Part shown: positions 54,732-62,941 of the stretch, piece by piece
How the letters are laid out: every line of letters starts with the position of its first letter
Position numbering within the stretch: the first letter of the stretch is position 1
NCBI GenBank assembly: GCA_017471245.1
Contig: JAFUVB010000061.1
Location: 62,001 to 126,000, forward strand
Direction of reading: 5' to 3'
DNA length: 64,000 nucleotides
DNA from: Prevotella sp.
GTDB lineage: Bacteria; Bacteroidota; Bacteroidia; Bacteroidales; Bacteroidaceae
Position numbers and translations under genes: made by a program
Notes under the pieces: generated by a model
The model's input: only the letters and a program-made list of their open reading frames with translations
The model's database searches: none
What the model was told of the DNA's origin: nothing

Positions 54732-54945
54732 CGCTTATGTGAAAATATACCCGCACCCGATGCCACACCTGATGCCACACCCAAGCCTGCGCATGTTGCA
54801 CATTTTATAGGAGTGAAAGAGTGAAGAAATGAAGGAGTGAAGGAATGTTGGCACTTCTCACCTCAAAAAACACGCAATAGGTGCCGGCTTGGGTGTGGCA
54901 TCGGGTGTGGCATCGGGTGCGGGTATATTTTCATATAAGCGCCTG
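54732..54945. repeat. Long inverted repeat built from 12-nt GATGCCACACCY units
   Basis: The left arm (54732-54791) and right arm (54883-54945) are near reverse complements of about 58 nt. Each arm contains tandem copies of a 12-nt unit (GATGCCACACCT, GATGCCACACCC). The spacer is about 92 nt. Confidence 0.85.
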
Positions 54946-55040
54946 TATGATAGGAAGATATGCTCAGGTGCTACTAAATGCTTTTTTTCTCTAAGGACGT
55001 AGGGCGTGAAGGGGGGGGCGACGGGCGCCCTCATCTGGTC

Positions 55041-56321
55041 TTAATTCGTGCCTTGGTTAGTGGTTCTCTTGCGTTTTACCTCCATGGCGTGGTTCTTGAT
55101 CGTGTCTAAACGCTCCATGGCACGGCGACGCGTATGGATGAGCTGATAGCGGTAGACGGCACATGTGGCAAAGAAATAAACGATTACTTGCTCCCACAAC
55201 GCACGATACTCCGGCGCAATATCCTGAAGAGTGGCTCCCATGCTGTTCAGGCGGATGAAGCCGCGCACGCCGAAAGTGCTTGGGAACAGCCAAGAGAAGC
55301 CCTGCCAATAGCCCGGTATGCTGCTTTGGGGCCACGATGCACCGCTGAGAAACAGCAAAGGTATTGAGGCGAAGACCACGAGCAGCATCACGTTTTCGCG
55401 GTAGCGCACGATGCAGCTTACGAACATGCCGAAGAAGATGCATGCCAGGATGTAGGGAAGCATGAGCCCCAACAGATCGGCTGGGCGGAAAATAGAAATG
55501 AATCCAAACAGACGAGGTATCACCATGGTGAGGTATGCACCCATTACAGCATAGACCATGAAATAGCAGAGCGACTTTCCCATCACGATGCGGAACAGTC
55601 CGTTGTAGTGGCGGCTTATCGGAACCAGGTCTTGATAGCGGTTGTTCTCGCGCGCCGTGCCTGCTGACAGGCCAATGCCCAGTACAAGAGTCTGCTGCAA
55701 AATAAGCATGAGCACCGCAGGAATGATGAAAGAGCCGTAGCCGCCAGTGGGGTTGAATATCTGCACTTCGTCGAAGGCGAGCGGCTGTACGGTAACTTCG
55801 TCTTCGCGCTCAGTGTAATTGCCGCTCAGCGCCACCTGTATCTTGCTGTTCATTGCCGACGAAACGGCCTGTGCCGTCTGATAGATGGCCTTGTAGGTGA
55901 GCATCAGGCTCATGTCGCAGTATACGCTTACGTGAGCCTGCTCCATGCGGTTGATCTGCTTTCCGAAGTCTGCAGGGAAGTAGACGATGCCTGCTGCAAT
56001 CTGTTTCTGTACCAAATCGCGCGCTTCGTTCATGTCGTTGCAGCGGAAAACCACGTTCACGTCGGGCGAAGCGTCGTATTCGCGAATGAACTGGCGGCTC
56101 AGCGCACTGTTGTCCATATCCACGACCACCACATTGACATTGCGCACCACCTCGTTGTTGTATGCCCATGAATAGAGCAGGGGATAGAGCAGGGGAACGA
56201 GTATGAAGAAAATGAGCACACCCTCGTCTTTCACGGTGTTCTGCATTTCTTTTGCCCAGATATAGCACATGTCGTGCACACCTTCGTTTATCTGTCTGAA
56301 AAATCCTTTGCTCTGTTCCAT
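55041..56321 (-). CDS. ABC-2 type transporter permease (second of a pair)
   Basis: A 426-residue membrane permease. It has a leading helix (about 31-52), a large periplasmic segment (about 60-190) and a C-terminal block of five or so helices (YMSL-like region near PAVLMLILQQTLVLGIGLSAGTA). This YhhJ/YbhR-type architecture works with an HlyD-type fusion protein and TolC. It follows the first permease by 29 nt. No ATP-binding subunit is encoded alongside. Confidence 0.85.
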   Translation of the reverse strand: MEQSKGFFRQINEGVHDMCYIWAKEMQNTVKDEGVLIFFILVPLLYPLLYSWAYNNEVVRNVNVVVVDMDNSALSRQFIREYDASPDVNVVFRCNDMNEARDLVQKQIAAGIVYFPADFGKQINRMEQAHVSVYCDMSLMLTYKAIYQTAQAVSSAMNSKIQVALSGNYTEREDEVTVQPLAFDEVQIFNPTGGYGSFIIPAVLMLILQQTLVLGIGLSAGTARENNRYQDLVPISRHYNGLFRIVMGKSLCYFMVYAVMGAYLTMVIPRLFGFISIFRPADLLGLMLPYILACIFFGMFVSCIVRYRENVMLLVVFASIPLLFLSGASWPQSSIPGYWQGFSWLFPSTFGVRGFIRLNSMGATLQDIAPEYRALWEQVIVYFFATCAVYRYQLIHTRRRAMERLDTIKNHAMEVKRKRTTNQGTN

Positions 56322-56350
56322 TTCCTTAAAATCGTATTCTCGGTGAAGCC

Positions 56351-57529
56351 TTATGGAATATATACAAATTCAAGCATTGCCCGGCGGATGCTCTTCATCA
56401 CCAGAAGCGGCAGGCAGATGAACAGTCCCAAGGCCATGAAATTGAACCACCCTATGTGCCAGGGGTAGCCATTGAACACGCACAGCTGGTAAATCATGTA
56501 GTAGTGGCGCAGGGGGAAGAGCTGCGCCAAGGTTCCGATGGCACCGTTCATGGCTGTGACGGGGAACGTGAACCCGCTCGTGGTGAAGCTGAGCACAGCC
56601 CACAGCGAGCAAATGCTCATTGACATGCGCAGCGAGGGCATCAGTCCGAAGGCGAAAACGCCGAATCCCTGTGCAGAGAGCACTCCCAGCAACCCTGTCA
56701 GCATAATAATCCACACGTTGCCTGCATGAGGGAACCCAAGATGACCGAAGAGATACCACATGTGGGCATACATGATGGTGAGGAAGATGAGCGTCTGCGG
56801 AAGCAGTTTGCCTATCAGCGCCACGTAGATATCGCCGCCCGCCACTCTCATCAGCTGGTGGCTGCGCTTGAATTTCAGCTCTGTTCCTATTGAATAGGCC
56901 GTGATCAGGAAGATGAAAAGCATCAGGATGCCGGGAATGAGCATCGTGCTCAAGTAGACGTTGTAGTTGATCCACGGGTTGCGCACTGGGTGCAGGTCGA
57001 TGGCAATGGGCTGCAGGAAGGTGCTGATCTGCTCATCCGTATAGCCCTTGGCCCGCATGGTGGCCTGTCCGATGGCTGCCGATCCGAGCGTGCTGATGGT
57101 TTTGAGGTCGCGGTAGAGCAATGCTCCCGAGGTGAGCGACGTTCCGCTGTAGTAGAACGATATCTTCGGCTGTCTTGCAGAAAGCATTCCGTTGGTAGTG
57201 CCTTTGGGAATGTAGAGGAAAGCGTATATCTTGTTCTGCTGTATGGCATTGCGCGCCTCGCCCATGCTGTTGTAGTGAGCCACCACGCGGCTGGTTTGGA
57301 AAGCATCCAATTTACGGATAAGCGCACGCGTAGTGGAAGTGTTGTCGAGATCTACAACCCCAACAGGCATATCCAACGGCTGACCGTCTTCCATCATTGT
57401 GGTGAAAAACAATACAACGGCAATAGGAAACACCACCATGCAAAAGCCGTAAATGGGGTTTCTCCATAAAATGCCGCACTCTCGGCGCGCCACTGTCAGG
57501 ATTCTCTTGATAATCTCTGCAGCCTTCAA
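56351..57529 (-). CDS. ABC-2 type transporter permease (first of a pair)
   Basis: A 392-residue permease of the same type as its neighbour. It has one N-terminal helix (about 22-42), a large periplasmic domain with LDNTSTTRALIRKLDAFQ, and several C-terminal helices (SSLTILM-like block near IPGILMLFIFLITAYSIG). It is the third gene of the TolC-HlyD-permease-permease run. Confidence 0.85.
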   Translation of the reverse strand: MKAAEIIKRILTVARRECGILWRNPIYGFCMVVFPIAVVLFFTTMMEDGQPLDMPVGVVDLDNTSTTRALIRKLDAFQTSRVVAHYNSMGEARNAIQQNKIYAFLYIPKGTTNGMLSARQPKISFYYSGTSLTSGALLYRDLKTISTLGSAAIGQATMRAKGYTDEQISTFLQPIAIDLHPVRNPWINYNVYLSTMLIPGILMLFIFLITAYSIGTELKFKRSHQLMRVAGGDIYVALIGKLLPQTLIFLTIMYAHMWYLFGHLGFPHAGNVWIIMLTGLLGVLSAQGFGVFAFGLMPSLRMSMSICSLWAVLSFTTSGFTFPVTAMNGAIGTLAQLFPLRHYYMIYQLCVFNGYPWHIGWFNFMALGLFICLPLLVMKSIRRAMLEFVYIP

Positions 57530-57629
57530 AATGTATTCTTTCTTTTTAAGACGTTAGTTCTTTACTGCTCTTAGTCAACCTATTTATCTGCTTTCTGTTG
57601 AAGATCGGGTCTCATCTAACCGTTAGCAG

Positions 57630-58616
57630 TTAGTTCTTGATAATGAGCGACATTCCAGGGCGCAATCCGTCGAAAGGCTCCACTGGTCGCGCTTTCACCT
57701 CAAAAGTCTTCAAGTCGTACTGACCGTTGGCTTTGGTCGCCTTCCATACTGCGAACGAGCCTTGGTCTTTCAGATAATACACTTTCATCTTAACGTCTTT
57801 CTTGAATGCAGGAACGAAAGCAGTGAATTCTGTACCCACTTTCATGCCATCAAGCTGGTCTTCGCGCACGTTGAAGGTTCCCCACATGTCGCTCATCACG
57901 GCAATGTTCATAATGGGTGAGCCAGTGCCGATGAGTTCGCCAACTTTAGGGTAGATGTCGCTCACTTCTCCTTCAACCATGGACACCTGAATGGTTTCCT
58001 TTATGTAGGAGTTCACTTCGGCAACAGCGCCACGTGCACGGTTCACCTGGGCAGCGGCAGCAGCCTTTTCCTCAGAGCGGGCGCCTTCCACTGCCAAGTC
58101 GTATTGGCTCTTGGCGGCTTTCTCCTGCGCCTCGCTGGCCTTGTATTGTGCAAACACTTCATCGCGCTTTTGGGCGGTTACAACACCTTCGTTGTATAGG
58201 CGCTGAATGCGCTCATAGCTCTTCTTTGTGACATCGGCTGCTGCCTTGGCTTGCTGCCAGAGCTGGTAAGCACCCTGAACCTGCTGGCGGCGGGCACCTT
58301 TCTGAGCCATCTCGCTCATCGCAGCAGCAGCGTCTTCGGCACTCTGAGCCTGGGTCTTCTTCGCAGATACTTCCGGTGCGTCAAGAATAGCAAGCGTGTC
58401 TCCCACGTGCACATAATCGCCTTCTTTCACTCGTAGCTCGAGAATGCGTCCAGGCACTTTGCTTGAAACGCGATATTCTGACACCTCTACTTCGCCCTGA
58501 ATCTCATTAGGAGTCTGGTCGAGTGTGAAGAATCCTATCAAGGCTACGACTACTACCACTGCAATGAAGCCAAGAATCGCGAGCAGTATATTGTTATGTT
58601 GTTTTTTAGCTGACAT
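57630..58616 (-). CDS. HlyD/RND-like membrane fusion protein
   Basis: A 328-residue periplasmic adaptor anchored by an N-terminal helix (about 10-30, ILLAILGFIAVVVVVALIGF). A biotinyl-lipoyl half (VSSKVPGRILELRVKEGDYV) is followed by a long helical hairpin rich in Ala, Glu and Lys (about 85-195) and a beta-barrel part. It would link the ABC permeases to the TolC channel. It is 96 nt downstream of the tolC-like gene. Confidence 0.9.
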   Translation of the reverse strand: MSAKKQHNNILLAILGFIAVVVVVALIGFFTLDQTPNEIQGEVEVSEYRVSSKVPGRILELRVKEGDYVHVGDTLAILDAPEVSAKKTQAQSAEDAAAAMSEMAQKGARRQQVQGAYQLWQQAKAAADVTKKSYERIQRLYNEGVVTAQKRDEVFAQYKASEAQEKAAKSQYDLAVEGARSEEKAAAAAQVNRARGAVAEVNSYIKETIQVSMVEGEVSDIYPKVGELIGTGSPIMNIAVMSDMWGTFNVREDQLDGMKVGTEFTAFVPAFKKDVKMKVYYLKDQGSFAVWKATKANGQYDLKTFEVKARPVEPFDGLRPGMSLIIKN

Positions 58617-58711
58617 CTGTTTAATGTATTAGTTGATTTATATTATGTTTGTTATCTGATTTTCAGCGAGTTTTTACTGATGAAGTATATCTTTTGTTAG
58701 TCGTGAGGCGG

Positions 58712-60208
58712 TCAATTGACAATTCCCAATGCTTTTTGCAGGCCTATTTGACTGAGCCTTACGTCGATTTCTGCGTCAATCTTCTGTGTTTGGGCATCCA
58801 TCCATGCGGTTTGGGCTGCCATCACGTCTGTTGTCTGCATCACTCCTTCTGCAAATCCGAGATTGGCGCAGCGAAGGTTTTCCTCTGCTTTCTCCACGTT
58901 CTTGGATGCCATGGTAAGCTTCTTGTTCGCCTCTTTCACCTTAAACCTGCTTTGGTTCACTTGAAGCTCAATCATCTCACGAGCCTTTTCAATCTCCATG
59001 TTGGCTATTTGAGTGGCTGTTTTGCTGGCGCGCACTTTGAATGCGCCCTCCTGCCAGCTCCATATTGGAACGCGCACCATAATACCGATGTTCCACAGTC
59101 CGCTGAGTTTGTGTTCAAATCCATTATAGAGGCTGGGGCTTGTTACCAGATAGCCGCCAGTGACTGCCACCTGTGGTAGATAGGCTGCGCGAATCAGCTT
59201 TGTGTTCTCCTTAGAGATATCCATCGTGTTCTGCAACATTTTCAGTTCATTACGGTTCTCCCAAGCCGTATGTATGTCGCTATTTGTGTTTGTTCCGGCG
59301 ATTGGGAACACGTCTTTGTCTTCATCAGCCAGTTTGATATCGCTTTCGATAGGCAGACCGCACAACTGGCAGAGGAGCATCTTCGATAATGCCAATCCGT
59401 CTTCTGCCTGCATAACCTTCATTTCGGCTTCGTTTACCTTAACGCTGACTTTTAGTCCGTCGGCGCGTGTGGCAACTCCTTCGTTTATCATTTTCTGCAC
59501 ATCACTGTCGAGCTTCTGCACCAGCGCGAGGAAGCTCTTGGCAAGCTTGTTCTTCTGATGAAGGGAGATGACCATCCAGTATGCATTGTCTATGTTGTAC
59601 AATGTGTTCTGGATGGTGTTACTCGTACTGTTAGCAGCGAGTTCTTCCGAAATGTCGGCAATGCTGTTGGCGGCTGTAATAGCTCCACCCATGTAAATGG
59701 GCTGCCTTACCATGATGGTTGCTCCGAACATGTTGCGGTTGTTTGTGCGGAAGGCTTTGCGGAGGTCGCTTCCGGCATTGTTCAATGCTTCTGCAATGGT
59801 TGGTGACAGGACACTGAATACTTGACCAATGCTTTGTGCCTGTTCCATGCCAATGAGGCCTTTTTGCACCATTTCACCCAAAGTGGACGAAATGTTGTTT
59901 CCTGCATTGGCCATCGTGTTTGTACCCAGGTTGTTCAGATTGTTCTTCTGATCTTTATTCAGTAAGGATATTTCCTTGCTTACTAATTCGTATCCACCCA
60001 GCATGTCGACTTTTGGCAAATACTTGGTGCGAAGTGCCTTGCGGGTATTTGCTGCCACATCCTGTTTGAGGCGCGACACGGCAAGTTGCTTATTGTTGCG
60101 CAAAGCCAAAACCCTACAGCTGTCCAGACTTAAAGTTTGTTGCGCAATTGCAGAAGTGTACCAACTTGTAAGCAGGAAAGCAATTGATAAAATCCTGATT
60201 TTTTTCAT
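58712..60208 (-). CDS. TolC family outer-membrane efflux protein
   Basis: A 498-residue outer-membrane channel protein. A signal peptide (MKKIRILSIAFLLTSWYTSA) precedes two homologous OEP repeats with long coiled helices (about 30-240 and 260-490) and the QVAVTGGYLVTSPSLY barrel strands. A longer frame to 60250 lacks a good signal peptide. It is the first gene of the exporter run. The next gene upstream (60263) encodes a coiled-coil protein. Confidence 0.9.
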   Translation of the reverse strand: MKKIRILSIAFLLTSWYTSAIAQQTLSLDSCRVLALRNNKQLAVSRLKQDVAANTRKALRTKYLPKVDMLGGYELVSKEISLLNKDQKNNLNNLGTNTMANAGNNISSTLGEMVQKGLIGMEQAQSIGQVFSVLSPTIAEALNNAGSDLRKAFRTNNRNMFGATIMVRQPIYMGGAITAANSIADISEELAANSTSNTIQNTLYNIDNAYWMVISLHQKNKLAKSFLALVQKLDSDVQKMINEGVATRADGLKVSVKVNEAEMKVMQAEDGLALSKMLLCQLCGLPIESDIKLADEDKDVFPIAGTNTNSDIHTAWENRNELKMLQNTMDISKENTKLIRAAYLPQVAVTGGYLVTSPSLYNGFEHKLSGLWNIGIMVRVPIWSWQEGAFKVRASKTATQIANMEIEKAREMIELQVNQSRFKVKEANKKLTMASKNVEKAEENLRCANLGFAEGVMQTTDVMAAQTAWMDAQTQKIDAEIDVRLSQIGLQKALGIVN

Positions 60209-60262
60209 ATCACGACAATTAATTAACTCTTTTCTTTTTACAAAGAACACTTTGTTGTTATG

Positions 60263-61135
60263 TCAATTCAAAGTAATGTTTTTTGACCCAATCATGTTTC
60301 CGTCGGCGAAGATACTCACTTTGTAGGATCCTTCAGTAAGGAACTCTTCGATGTTCCAGAAAGTGGTGACGGGTGTTTCATTGCCAGTATATTCCACAGA
60401 CTTCTTCATGGAATACTGAAGCGAGCGGTTCTCGTAGTTGAATGTACCACCGTTGGTCAAGGTTTGACCTGTAGGAGTCTGGATACGCACATATATTGTT
60501 TTTACACCGTTTGATGCAGTTACGTTCTTTGCAATACTGAAACTGACCTGAAGGTTTTTTGCTTTCATCAGCTTTTTCGTAGGTTTTCCCTTCTTGTCGT
60601 TCATCGATACGGAAATGCCTATGGCGTCAAGCTGTGCAGCGATGGCAACTTTTTCAGTGAGTGAGGATTTTTCCGCATTGAGTCCCTCAATCTGGCGTGT
60701 AGCTTCCTCATATTGTCCTTTCACGCGAGTGTTCTCTGCAGTGAGATTCTGATTCAGACGGTTCAGTGAGTCTATTTCCAGCACATAACTGCGGATGATG
60801 GCACGGCATGTGGCAAGTTCTTTCTTCAGACGTGTAATCTCTCTGGCGTCAGAGGCCTTCACATTCCTTAGTTCTTGCAGCAATTGTTGGGTGCGCATCT
60901 GCTCCTGAGTAAGCTGTGCAACGATGGAGTCGTTGTTAATCTGGTTCTTCATCTCGCTATACTGTTGGGCAAACTGTTCGTATTCATTCTGCATCTCTTT
61001 TTTGTCGAGTTCAGCAAGTTCCTGCATGTCTTGGTTCACCTTCTTTTGTTCATTCAAACTGTTGTAGAGATACGCAATTCCGCCTAAAAGCAGTAGTGTC
61101 AGGATTACGAGAGGTATGATAATTCTTTTCTTCAT
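60263..61135 (-). CDS. Membrane-anchored coiled-coil protein, unknown function
   Basis: A 290-residue protein with an N-terminal helix (about 5-25), a coiled-coil stretch (about 30-165) rich in Glu, Gln, Lys and Leu, then a beta-rich C-terminal domain (about 175-290, VSFSIAKNVTASNGVKTIYVRIQ). The arrangement, a membrane anchor, a coil and a globular end, is seen in many Bacteroidetes envelope proteins. The function is not known. It lies 54 nt upstream of the tolC-like gene and may be co-transcribed with the exporter. Confidence 0.78.
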   Translation of the reverse strand: MKKRIIIPLVILTLLLLGGIAYLYNSLNEQKKVNQDMQELAELDKKEMQNEYEQFAQQYSEMKNQINNDSIVAQLTQEQMRTQQLLQELRNVKASDAREITRLKKELATCRAIIRSYVLEIDSLNRLNQNLTAENTRVKGQYEEATRQIEGLNAEKSSLTEKVAIAAQLDAIGISVSMNDKKGKPTKKLMKAKNLQVSFSIAKNVTASNGVKTIYVRIQTPTGQTLTNGGTFNYENRSLQYSMKKSVEYTGNETPVTTFWNIEEFLTEGSYKVSIFADGNMIGSKNITLN

Positions 61136-61165
61136 TTTTATTTGTCTTTTGCTAAATTAACGATG

Positions 61166-61173
61166 CAAAGTTA
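61166..61173 (-). promoter_or_regulatory. -7 box of the coiled-coil protein gene
   Basis: TAACTTTG on the minus strand, about 31 nt before the ATG. Confidence 0.6.
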
Positions 61174-61300
61174 GTCGTTTTCAATTAAACAGCAAAGAAA
61201 AAGCATCCAACAAAAGCTCATTTCCAAAAAAATTAATAGAAATGAGGAAAAAATGACCAATTTTAACCTGGATGAGCCTTACAAGTGCATTATGGGAATA

Positions 61301-62524
61301 TCATCTTTTCAACAGTTTCCCGATACCGTGTTCGAGGCTTTCTGTAGGCTCTATGATGTTATAGTCTTTCCAGAAGTCTGGGTCATCGAAATTATATGTC
61401 ATGTCATACAATGATTCCTTGTTGCTGAAAGCATCTTTCTTGGCGATGGGCTTTCCCATTCCATCTTCGCGGTCGGTGATAACCATCTCATTGACGGCAG
61501 TAAAACTTGTGGCGAAGAATCGTTTTTTCCAGTCGCAATTAAACCTGAATGTAGATCGGACATAGCTGATTCGTGTTGTTCCGTTTTCCATCCGGTAGTT
61601 GATAAGGAATGACATCTCTCTTGGGCGAAATTTCACGCCAGCAGGTTTCTTGACAAGCATTACTTGGGTGGCTTTGTCACGGTCGCGCATATCCAGTGAG
61701 AGTTCTATGCGTGTGAATGAAAGAGTCTGTCTGTCGATGTAGAATTTACCGTAGAATTGAGCATAGGGTACAGTGAGATGTGGCTCTATGCTGATGACGA
61801 ACTGTGCCTTGTTGTCAATATTCACAGGGTCTTCCATCTTCAGGGAATACAGATCCAGTTCTTTCTTGTCGAGCAGGAATTCGCTGTTCTTCACGATGTC
61901 TAATACTACCGCTTGCGTGGGTCCTCCAAGTACTTTCATAGACAAGGTGTCTTTTCTGTTGGCACTCAGTAGGCGACGCCCTTTTACGATTGCCACACGA
62001 TCCATTTCCACGCCTTTCGTGTATGATGTCTTATACATGTCGGTAACTGCTTCACTCAGGTAAATGTATTTCTGGCGTTTCTGTGCAGTTTCGCGATAAA
62101 AGCAGCGGAATCTCTCAGAATGTCGGCTGAAATTGTCTGGTATTTTGTCGATCGCACTATAGAGTATAGCTTTGGGGTCATCTACAGTAACAATCACATC
62201 GTCGAGTATGACCGTGCTGGGGACAAGTCTTATTTTTAACCCTTCAACATGATCGCCATCAATGGGAATGCGTTGTGGTTTGTAGCCGACGTGGGTAAAT
62301 AATATGTTTTGAGGTCTTTTGGGAGCCTTGATCGTGAATTCTCCATCCTGATTGGTTACAGTGGCAATGTTTGTATTGGATATAAGTACGTTTACGTATT
62401 GCAATGGCTTGCCTGAATGGGCATCCTTTACCTGACCGCTGTATACAAACCTCAACGATTCATCTTGTGCCATGGTGCAGAGGCACATTATAGCCATTAT
62501 CCAGAATAATCCCAATCTTTTCAT
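61301..62524 (-). CDS. Carboxypeptidase-regulatory-like domain protein, unknown function
   Basis: A 407-residue exported protein. The signal peptide (about 1-19) is followed by a carboxypeptidase-regulatory-like domain (about 25-105, with SGKPLQYVNVLISNTNIATVT and FTHVGYKPQRIPIDG) and a large C-terminal part (about 110-407) that is probably beta-rich. Similar proteins occur near outer-membrane systems in Bacteroidetes, but I cannot assign a function. It stands apart from its neighbours and has its own promoter. Confidence 0.8.
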   Translation of the reverse strand: MKRLGLFWIMAIMCLCTMAQDESLRFVYSGQVKDAHSGKPLQYVNVLISNTNIATVTNQDGEFTIKAPKRPQNILFTHVGYKPQRIPIDGDHVEGLKIRLVPSTVILDDVIVTVDDPKAILYSAIDKIPDNFSRHSERFRCFYRETAQKRQKYIYLSEAVTDMYKTSYTKGVEMDRVAIVKGRRLLSANRKDTLSMKVLGGPTQAVVLDIVKNSEFLLDKKELDLYSLKMEDPVNIDNKAQFVISIEPHLTVPYAQFYGKFYIDRQTLSFTRIELSLDMRDRDKATQVMLVKKPAGVKFRPREMSFLINYRMENGTTRISYVRSTFRFNCDWKKRFFATSFTAVNEMVITDREDGMGKPIAKKDAFSNKESLYDMTYNFDDPDFWKDYNIIEPTESLEHGIGKLLKR

Positions 62525-62569
62525 ATAAATGTCTTCTTATGATGTAAATAATTATTACACTTTCATTTG

Positions 62570-62577
62570 CAAATATA
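62570..62577 (-). promoter_or_regulatory. -7 box of the regulatory-domain protein gene
   Basis: TATATTTG on the minus strand, about 46 nt before the ATG. Confidence 0.55.
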
Positions 62578-62672
62578 TGAATTATCGCTCTATTCTCCAA
62601 AAGAAAAGTGGAAAATATCATGTTTATATGCAAAAAAAATTGGCTTATTGAATTCAAATGAAAAAAAATATG

Positions 62673-62680
62673 TATATTTG
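62673..62680 (+). promoter_or_regulatory. -7 box of the DUF4492-cydA operon
   Basis: TATATTTG, 22 nt before the ATG at 62702. Confidence 0.6.
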
Positions 62681-62701
62681 TGCATTGAAAAGTAACTGTC
62701 T

Positions 62702-62923
62702 ATGGAGAAAAAAGGATTCTTTCACAGGTTTTTCGACCTGTATTATGAGGGTTTCAGGAACATGCGGCTGGGCAAAACGCTCTGGACAGTCATTGCCATC
62801 AAGTTGTTCATAATGTTTGCAATCTTGAAGGTGTTTTTCTTTCCTAACTTCCTAAAACAGCATGCTGGGAATGGGGGAGAGGCTGACTTCGTTTCCAAAG
62901 AAATTGTTGAACGTGCAGAATAA
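62702..62923 (+). CDS. DUF4492 family small membrane protein
   Basis: A 73-residue protein with one membrane helix (about 28-48, TVIAIKLFIMFAILKVFFFP). It matches the DUF4492 family that precedes cydA in many Bacteroidetes. It is probably co-transcribed with cydA (18-nt gap), perhaps as a small subunit or assembly factor of the bd oxidase. The role is inferred from context. Confidence 0.85.
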   Translation: MEKKGFFHRFFDLYYEGFRNMRLGKTLWTVIAIKLFIMFAILKVFFFPNFLKQHAGNGGEADFVSKEIVERAE

Positions 62924-62941
62924 CTATTTATAAATAAGCTT

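Larger units (their letters stand above)
54372..55040. other. Intergenic region with two kinds of repeat
   Basis: About 670 nt between convergent genes. It contains a 22-nt array (54494-54625) and a long inverted repeat (54732-54945). No gene is supported. A G-rich run is at about 55011-55019. Confidence 0.7.
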
